From Eubacteriales bacterium (GTDB taxonomy: Bacteria; Bacillota; Clostridia; Christensenellales; SZUA-584): a stretch of 21,258 bases of DNA. The notes beneath the pieces were generated by a model. The model did no database searches and had not been told where the DNA came from. It saw only the letters and a program-made list of their open reading frames with translations. Shown in pieces: positions 16,168 through 21,258 of the stretch. A program made the translations under genes and the position numbers. Position 1 is the first letter of the stretch; the number at the start of each line of letters is the position of its first letter. Location: NCBI GenBank assembly GCA_028711205.1, contig JAQTSP010000010.1, positions 1-21,258 on the forward strand, in the 5' to 3' direction.

Positions 16168-17082
16168 TTACTTCACCGTATCCTTCAGCTTCTCATAGAG
16201 CTTCTTCTGCTCCGAGGTGAGGCGCGCGGGGTTGACGATGCGCACCCGTATGTACAGGTCGCCGCGCTTGCCGCTGCGCACGGGATAACCCTTGCCCGCG
16301 ACGCGTATCTTGCTGCCCGACTGCACGCCTGCGGGGATGCTGACCGCGATGCGCCCGTCGAGCGTTTCCACCGGCACTTTTCCGCCGAGCGCCGCGTCCC
16401 ACGGATAAACGTCGGCCGTCGTGACGAGGTCGTTGCCCTCCGGTGCATACCGCGTGCTTTTGACAAACCGCACGATCAGGCGCAGGTCGCCGCTCCTGCC
16501 GCCGCCGGAGCCGGGATGGCCCTGGCCTTTCAGGCGTATCTTTTCACCGTCGCGCACGCCTTTGGGTATCTTGAACGTGAAGATCTTGGTGCCGCGCTGT
16601 GTCTGCAGCGCAATGCGCTTCTCGAGGCCCGCCGCGCCCTCCTCGGGCGTGATCTCGATCTCGGCCTCGATGTGCTCTCCGTCATAGACGAGGTGCGCAC
16701 GGCTGCTGCTTCTGGTGGAGCCGAAGAGGTCCTCCATATCAAAACCGCCGCCGAAGAACATGTTGAAGAAATCGCTGTGGTCGGCTGCTTCTCTGTACTC
16801 ATATTGCACGTTCCCATTATAGCCGTACTGTGACGGGTCAAAATCGTATCCATTCCTGAACTGCGTCTCGCTGCCGAAGTTGTCGTATTTGCTGCGCTTC
16901 TCGGCGTCGCCCAAAACCTCATAGGCCTCGCCGATTTCTTTGAACTTGTCCTCGGCTTTTTTGTCGCCCTTGTTCTTGTCCGGATGAAACTCTTTGGCGA
17001 GCTTGCGGTACGCCTTTTTTATGTCTTCCTGCGACGCCGATTTGTCGACGCCCAGTATGCTGTAATAATCTTTATACTGCAT
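16168..17082 (-). CDS. DnaJ/CbpA-type co-chaperone without zinc finger
   Basis: 304 residues. J domain at 1-70 with KDYYSILGV and the HPD tripeptide (33-35) that stimulates DnaK ATPase, then a Gly/Phe-rich linker (FFNMFFGGGF) and two C-terminal peptide-binding domains with IPKGVRDGEKIRLKGQGHPG and IPAGVQSGSKIRVAGKGYP. The CXXCXGXG repeats of DnaJ are absent, so it is a class B (CbpA-like) protein. ATG at 17082 after AAGAAGGG. The promoter overlaps a CtsR-like operator, and a hairpin lies just ahead of the ribosome-binding site. It probably works with the DnaK system and ClpB nearby, though the two genes are not in one operon. Confidence 0.95.
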   Translation of the reverse strand: MQYKDYYSILGVDKSASQEDIKKAYRKLAKEFHPDKNKGDKKAEDKFKEIGEAYEVLGDAEKRSKYDNFGSETQFRNGYDFDPSQYGYNGNVQYEYREAADHSDFFNMFFGGGFDMEDLFGSTRSSSRAHLVYDGEHIEAEIEITPEEGAAGLEKRIALQTQRGTKIFTFKIPKGVRDGEKIRLKGQGHPGSGGGRSGDLRLIVRFVKSTRYAPEGNDLVTTADVYPWDAALGGKVPVETLDGRIAVSIPAGVQSGSKIRVAGKGYPVRSGKRGDLYIRVRIVNPARLTSEQKKLYEKLKDTVK

Positions 17083-17099
17083 AAAATCCCTTCTTTCAA

Positions 17100-17120
17100 G
17101 CTGCGCCAGGAGCGCGCAGC
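17100..17120 (-). promoter_or_regulatory. leader hairpin before the DnaJ-type gene
   Basis: GCTGCGC and GCGCAGC (17100-17106, 17114-17120) form a perfect 7-bp GC-rich stem about 10 nt before the ribosome-binding site. It could stabilise the mRNA or affect translation with temperature. Confidence 0.45.
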
Positions 17121-17137
17121 ATCAACAATCCAATAAC

Positions 17138-17192
17138 TTTGTCTTTCTTTGACCTTTAGTAATATCATAAACCTAATTGTGAAAAATTGCAA
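17138..17192 (-). promoter_or_regulatory. promoter with CtsR-like operator for the DnaJ-type gene
   Basis: Minus strand: TTGCAA (17192-17187), 17-bp spacer, TATGAT (17169-17164), start near 17157. Just downstream, 17154-17138 reads GGTCAAA-GAA-AGACAAA, one base off the CtsR heptad repeat (A/G)GTCAAA-NAN-(A/G)GTCAAA. Binding there would block initiation, consistent with heat-shock repression. Confidence 0.65.
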
Positions 17193-17419
17193 TATAAATT
17201 TATGAATTTTTTATCAAGTTTTTCTTATTGCAGCTCACTTTTATTGGCTGATTGGATATAGACAGAATTAAAAAATGTATAAAATTACGACACTATTTTT
17301 CGGGTGTATTTTTTTATGATAGATGAAATTTTTTGTCTAAGGCGAGGGTGTGCATAAAACAATATAATACACTCATAAAGTAAAAATAGATCGGTTAAAG
17401 TACAAAGGGAGGGGTTTAT
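17193..17419. other. AT-rich divergent intergenic region
   Basis: Very AT-rich, no gene seen. A -10-like TATAAT at 17363-17368 is the likely promoter element for the radical SAM gene, with no good -35 at normal spacing. The ribosome-binding site GGGAGGGG follows directly before the ATG at 17420. Confidence 0.45.
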
Positions 17420-18808
17420 ATGGGTCAAAGGAGTGTGGGAGACAGTCTGAAAAGCTTTGGCATAAAAAGAACGCTGGCATATCTTAATGCGGACCCGGAA
17501 AAAAACATACCAAAACTCGTGGACTGGCTGATAAAGATCGATAAAGAAGAAAAGTATGTTGGCGCACAGGCCAAAGTTATCAAAGACGCGGTGTCCGATC
17601 CAAACAACAACTGGTTCCGGCTGATAAAGAGTCTTTGGGTCGATATCGATGACGATGTCAGAAAAAAGGCATTTGAGAATTTTGTCATCAACAGTTCTGT
17701 GGTCGGGGCGAAACAGCAAAAAAAGGCGCGGGAGAAAGGCGGGCATAACGTGCCGTGGGCGATTTTGATGGACCCGACATCCGCGTGCAATCTTCATTGC
17801 ATCGGCTGTTGGGCGGCCGAATACGGCAATAAGCTGAATATGGGCTATGATACGCTTGACAGTATCATCAGCCAGGGTAAAGAACTTGGCGTTTATTTCT
17901 ACCTGTATTCGGGCGGAGAGCCGCTGGTACGAAAGAAGGACATCGTCAGGCTCTGCGAAAAGCATAGCGACTGCATGTTTCTTGCTTTTACGAACGGCAC
18001 ATTGATCGACGGGGCATTTGCAAACGACATGCTGCGTGTCAGGAACTTTATACCGGCGATCAGCGTTGAGGGGTTTGAGCAAGCAACCGATTCGCGCAGA
18101 GGCCAAGGCACATACAAAGCGCTCACAAGGGGCATGGAGATATTAAAAGAAAAGAAGCTGCCGTTTGGTATATCCTGCTGTTATACCAGCCGGAATGTGG
18201 ATTGCATCGGCAGCGATGAATTCTTTGACGATATGATCGGCAGGGGCGCGAAATTTGCGTGGATGTTTACATACATACCTGTTGGAGCGGATGCCGTACC
18301 GGAGCTGATGGTCAGCGCTGAGCAGCGTGCTTTTATGTACTGCCAGTTGCGCGCGTTCCGTCAGACAAAGCCGATATTCACGATGGATTTCTGGAACGAC
18401 GGAGAGTTTGCGGGCGGGTGTATTGCGGGCGGACGCCGTTATCTGCACATCAACGCGAACGGCGATATCGAGCCCTGCGCGTTCATCCATTATTCGGACA
18501 GCAACATTCACGAAAAGACATTGCTCGAAGCGCTGGAGTCGCCGCTCTTCATGCAGTACCATCAAAATCAGCCTTTTAACGACAACATGCTGCGCCCGTG
18601 CCCGCTTCTGGATAATCAGGGGCGTCTGGCGGACATGGTTGAGAAATCGGGCGCCAGGTCAACCGAACTGATAAATCCCGAAGACGCACGTGTGCTGTGC
18701 GCGAAATGCAAAAAGGCGGCGGATGCCTGGGCGGTTGCCGCGGATCAGCTTTGGGGCAAAGTGCCCCGGCTGGCGAAAGAAAAGGCGGCAAAGCGCGCAA
18801 TAATCTGA
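17420..18808 (+). CDS. radical SAM protein with SPASM-like C-terminal cysteines
   Basis: 462 residues. Helical N-terminal region to about 110, then the radical SAM core: PTSACNLHCIGC gives Cys123, Cys127 and Cys130 for the 4Fe-4S cluster that cleaves S-adenosylmethionine; SGGEP (164-168) binds SAM. The C-terminal part has Cys334 (GGCIAGG), Cys353 (INANGDIEPC), Cys394, Cys427 and Cys430 (LCAKC), a SPASM/Twitch-like set for one or more auxiliary clusters. Proteins with this N-terminal region and CWAAEYGNKL after the cluster motif recur in Clostridia and anaerobic Actinobacteria as uncharacterised radical SAM proteins; no peptide substrate is encoded nearby. Anaerobic redox chemistry is likely, the substrate unknown. 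Confidence 0.9.
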   Translation: MGQRSVGDSLKSFGIKRTLAYLNADPEKNIPKLVDWLIKIDKEEKYVGAQAKVIKDAVSDPNNNWFRLIKSLWVDIDDDVRKKAFENFVINSSVVGAKQQKKAREKGGHNVPWAILMDPTSACNLHCIGCWAAEYGNKLNMGYDTLDSIISQGKELGVYFYLYSGGEPLVRKKDIVRLCEKHSDCMFLAFTNGTLIDGAFANDMLRVRNFIPAISVEGFEQATDSRRGQGTYKALTRGMEILKEKKLPFGISCCYTSRNVDCIGSDEFFDDMIGRGAKFAWMFTYIPVGADAVPELMVSAEQRAFMYCQLRAFRQTKPIFTMDFWNDGEFAGGCIAGGRRYLHINANGDIEPCAFIHYSDSNIHEKTLLEALESPLFMQYHQNQPFNDNMLRPCPLLDNQGRLADMVEKSGARSTELINPEDARVLCAKCKKAADAWAVAADQLWGKVPRLAKEKAAKRAII

Positions 18809-18933
18809 TATCGATAATCATTTGGCACAAGCCGGTAAGTTACGGCAATCCATCTAAACATAGGGGCATGGGTTCAATATAAAACGCCTGTCCCTGGCAT
18901 ATGTTATTTTTGTTCTGCACGGTTGTTATAAGA

Positions 18934-19641
18934 TCAAATCTCTTTTATAATGCGCTCGGCAGTGTCAAATATATCCGCTGTATATTTTGCCGCGTTTTCA
19001 GCATCATTTTTTTTAATGCTTTCATATATCTTTGAAAGAAGCTGTTTCGATCTTTCGGCCACGCCTTTTTGCGAATAGAAATATCGGATGATGTTCTTGC
19101 TGACGGGCTCGAACGATTTGTCGAGCAGCGTATAAACGGTGTTGTGTGTCGAAAGGGCGATGCGGTGATGAAACAGAAAATTGAGCTCTGTCAGCCGATC
19201 AAGATCATCTTCGGCGAATATTTTATGGCGCAGCTTTTTCATCTCGTCAAGATCTGGTTCAGTACGGCTTTTCGCGGCGAGATAAGCGCAGCGGCTTTCC
19301 AGCTGCCTTTTGACTTCGATCATATCCAGAAAAAGAGGCTCGTTGATCTTGCCGTCCGAATAGTTCATCAACAGCTCAAGCGCGCATATCGTGCCGTCCT
19401 CTTCGAATTTTGAGACGAAAGTGCCTATGCGCGGCACGATCCTGAGCAGCCCTTTTGCGGACAGCTCCACGATGCCGGCGTTGACGATGCCTCTGCTGAT
19501 GCCGAGGGCAGAGGAAAGGTCGCGCTCGGAAGGAAGACGCTGGCCTTCCTTTAATTCGCCGGATATGATCATGCGCTGCATCTCTTTGATGAACTGCTGC
19601 TTTAAAGTGTCTTTGTTCAGCTTTGCAAATTTATCTGTCAT
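18934..19641 (-). CDS. FadR-subfamily GntR transcriptional regulator
   Basis: 235 residues from the ATG at 19641, with AAGG eight nt upstream; the frame opens with a TTG at 19677 inside the promoter and is rejected. Winged HTH at about 12-80: LKEGQRLPSERDLSSALGISRGIVNAGIVELSAKG-type GntR signature (split here for reading). The C-terminal all-helical FCD domain binds an organic acid or metal in relatives and has the family pattern ELNFLFHHRIA. It is divergent from the flavoprotein gene with inverted repeats between, so it probably controls that gene and perhaps the radical SAM gene. Confidence 0.88.
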   Translation of the reverse strand: MTDKFAKLNKDTLKQQFIKEMQRMIISGELKEGQRLPSERDLSSALGISRGIVNAGIVELSAKGLLRIVPRIGTFVSKFEEDGTICALELLMNYSDGKINEPLFLDMIEVKRQLESRCAYLAAKSRTEPDLDEMKKLRHKIFAEDDLDRLTELNFLFHHRIALSTHNTVYTLLDKSFEPVSKNIIRYFYSQKGVAERSKQLLSKIYESIKKNDAENAAKYTADIFDTAERIIKEI

Positions 19642-19672
19642 GGTTTGTACCTTCTGATTCATATTATTTATA

Positions 19673-19702
19673 TACAATACTGTAAATACGGATTTTTTTC
19701 AA
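19673..19702 (-). promoter_or_regulatory. promoter of the GntR regulator
   Basis: Minus strand: TTGAAA (19702-19697), 17-bp spacer, TATTGT (19679-19674). An inverted repeat TACA-ATAC-TGTA (19673-19684) overlaps the -10 and could be an autoregulatory site. Confidence 0.6.
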
Positions 19703-19719
19703 TGTTTGGCAGATATATA

Positions 19720-19771
19720 TTGAATAACAAAGCGAAACTGAGTATAATATAACTGGTTGGTGGCTATACCA
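19720..19771 (+). promoter_or_regulatory. promoter and operator of the flavoprotein gene
   Basis: TTGAAT (19720-19725), 17-bp spacer, TATAAT (19743-19748). Just after the predicted start, TGGT-N6-ACCA (19758-19771) forms an inverted repeat of the kind bound by FadR-type GntR proteins, although their spacing is usually shorter. Confidence 0.65.
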
Positions 19772-19791
19772 CAGGCAGAAGGAGGGGTTTT

Positions 19792-21258
19792 ATGAGCGGA
19801 TATGATTTTACACGCAGCTACGACGCGGTCGTTGTGGGTGCGGGGAACGGCGGCCTGGTATCCGGTGTGGTGCTGGCAAGAAGCGGCCTAACAACGCTGG
19901 TGCTTGAAAAACATAACATACCGGGCGGATTTGCTTCCAGCTTTGTACGCGGGCGTTTCGAGTTTGAAACGGCGCTGCATGTGCTGGCGGACTATGGGCA
20001 TGAAGGAGACCGGGGCAATCTCGGCCGGTTTTTCGATGAGATCGGCCTGGATGTCGCGTACATGGAAGTGCCCGAGGCATACCGGCTGATCACGACAAAA
20101 GACCCGGAAGGCAATCTCGACGTTGTGATGCCGATGGGCGTCGAGGCGTATATCGACAAGATGGAGGAATATGTGCCGGGCTCGAGAGAATCTGTGACCA
20201 AATACATTGAACTCTCAAAAGAAGTGTATGAAGCCATGCAGTATCTTGGCAAGAACAAAGGCAACGTCGACAGAAAAGAGCTTCTCGACAAATACGGCAA
20301 TTTTGTCAGGACGTGCGCTTATTCACAGCAGCAGGTGCTTGATGCCCTCAAGATGCCGAAGAAAGCGCAACGGATATTGAACGCATACTGGACGTATCTC
20401 GCTGTCGAGATGGAGCGTATCAACTTCACGATATTCGGCGTGATGATATACGCGCTGCTTGAGAAGAGCGCGTTTATACCAAAGCTGCGTTCCTACGAGA
20501 TATCCATGGCGCTCGACCGGAAGATCAAAGAGTACGGCGGCGAGATCGAATACAACACGAAAGTGGAGCAGATATTGGTGGAAGACGGCAGGGTTGTCGG
20601 CGTCAAGACGCAGCAAGGCGAATACATCAAAACGGACTTTGTCATCGCCAACGCGTCGGATCATACGGTGTATGCCAATCTGATCTATCCGAAATCGGAG
20701 GTGCCCAAGATGGGTTATCAGATGTGCAACGCAAGAAAGATGGGCCCCGGCGGTGTTGTCGTCTACCTTGGGCTCAACAAGAGCGCGGAGGAGCTTGGTA
20801 TCACGGAATACGAATATCTGATATACGACAGCATGAACACAAAAGACTGTTATGACGCATTCTTTACGCGCAGCAAGACAAAGGCACAGGCGACGGCGTG
20901 TATCAACAAGGTCATCCCCGACTGTTCGCCGCCCGGCACATGCATCATATCGTTTACCGTGCTCAACGACGGGTATAGTTGGGCGGATGTCAAGCCGGAG
21001 GATTATTTCGAGGAGAAGACGCGCATCGCCCAGGATATCATCGACGAGTTTGAGGCGGCGACGGGTGTCAACATCAAAGACAGCATAGAGGAGATCGAGA
21101 TCGCGACGCCCGAGACATTCGCGAACTTCAACTGTAAATATAACGGCAGCATATACGGTTACGAGATCGAGCCGTGGGATTCGATCATTCCAAAGACGAT
21201 GACGATAGACGACGCGGACGAAAACCCGATTCACGGCCTGCGGCTGGTCGGCGGTTTT
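19792..21258 (+). CDS. phytoene-desaturase-like FAD oxidoreductase, 3' end missing
   Basis: 489 codons are open to the window edge. ATG at 19792 after AAGGAGGGG. The N-terminus has a classic FAD dinucleotide fold: YDAVVVGAGNGGLVSG, then LVLEKHNIPGGFASSF, as in CrtI/phytoene desaturases, retinol saturases and related amine-oxidase-fold enzymes. A central DRKIKEYGGEIEYNTKVEQI segment and FVIANASDH are also typical. The last visible residues, IHGLRLVGGF, are the start of the C-terminal FAD-contact motif, so only a short part is missing. No carotenoid genes are in view, so a desaturase, isomerase or ene-type reductase on some other lipid or isoprenoid is as likely. Probably under the divergent GntR regulator. 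Confidence 0.88.
   Translation, partial: MSGYDFTRSYDAVVVGAGNGGLVSGVVLARSGLTTLVLEKHNIPGGFASSFVRGRFEFETALHVLADYGHEGDRGNLGRFFDEIGLDVAYMEVPEAYRLITTKDPEGNLDVVMPMGVEAYIDKMEEYVPGSRESVTKYIELSKEVYEAMQYLGKNKGNVDRKELLDKYGNFVRTCAYSQQQVLDALKMPKKAQRILNAYWTYLAVEMERINFTIFGVMIYALLEKSAFIPKLRSYEISMALDRKIKEYGGEIEYNTKVEQILVEDGRVVGVKTQQGEYIKTDFVIANASDHTVYANLIYPKSEVPKMGYQMCNARKMGPGGVVVYLGLNKSAEELGITEYEYLIYDSMNTKDCYDAFFTRSKTKAQATACINKVIPDCSPPGTCIISFTVLNDGYSWADVKPEDYFEEKTRIAQDIIDEFEAATGVNIKDSIEEIEIATPETFANFNCKYNGSIYGYEIEPWDSIIPKTMTIDDADENPIHGLRLVGGF

Noticed and set aside
20323..21234. Long minus-strand frame opposite the flavoprotein
   Set aside because: It is a shadow of the open plus-strand flavoprotein frame that continues past the window end.

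Overview
The window looks like a chromosomal segment of a mid-GC Clostridia-type Firmicute. I infer this from strong purine-rich ribosome-binding sites, sigma-A promoters often with an extended -10 (TGGTATAAT), a YhfC-type protease, Spo0E-like small proteins (suggesting a spore former or a descendant of one), a CtsR-like heat-shock operator and a potassium-dependent membrane pyrophosphatase. I cannot name the genus. There is no rRNA, CRISPR array or intact insertion sequence.

Layout. 1-3.4 kb: the end of a D-2-hydroxyacid dehydrogenase gene, a gap whose sequence can fold into a pseudoknotted RNA, and hppA. 3.4-4.8 kb: 26-bp tandem repeats, tRNA-Leu(CAA) and a YhfC-type membrane protease on the minus strand. 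5.0-6.5 kb: a two-gene operon joining a cytidylate-kinase-like/nuclease-like fusion to an HPRT-like protein whose purine-site residues are altered. 6.5-7.4 kb: a candidate structured RNA of about 320 nt on the minus strand, rich in GAAA tetraloops and closed by an 8-bp long-range helix, next to a small DUF5658-type membrane protein gene. 7.5-9.0 kb: a DHA2-type drug efflux transporter. 9.0-9.8 kb: three small minus-strand genes (YbjQ family, a two-helix membrane protein, an ACT-like protein).

9.9-12.1 kb is the most accessory-looking part: three XRE-type regulators, two Spo0E-like proteins read the opposite way, palindromic or repeated operator candidates between them, and an AT-rich gene of foreign character. 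12.2-17.2 kb holds two chaperone genes on the minus strand (clpB and a DnaJ/CbpA-type co-chaperone with a CtsR-like operator) separated by a plus-strand acyltransferase-3 membrane protein. 17.4 kb to the end: a radical SAM protein with extra C-terminal cysteines, a FadR-type GntR regulator, and a divergent phytoene-desaturase-like flavoprotein that runs off the window.

The best candidates for something undescribed are the two structured RNAs (994-1198 plus, 6523-6843 minus), the kinase-like/nuclease-like + HPRT-like operon, and the duplicated XRE/Spo0E-like modules. All assignments come from reading the sequence; no database search was run.
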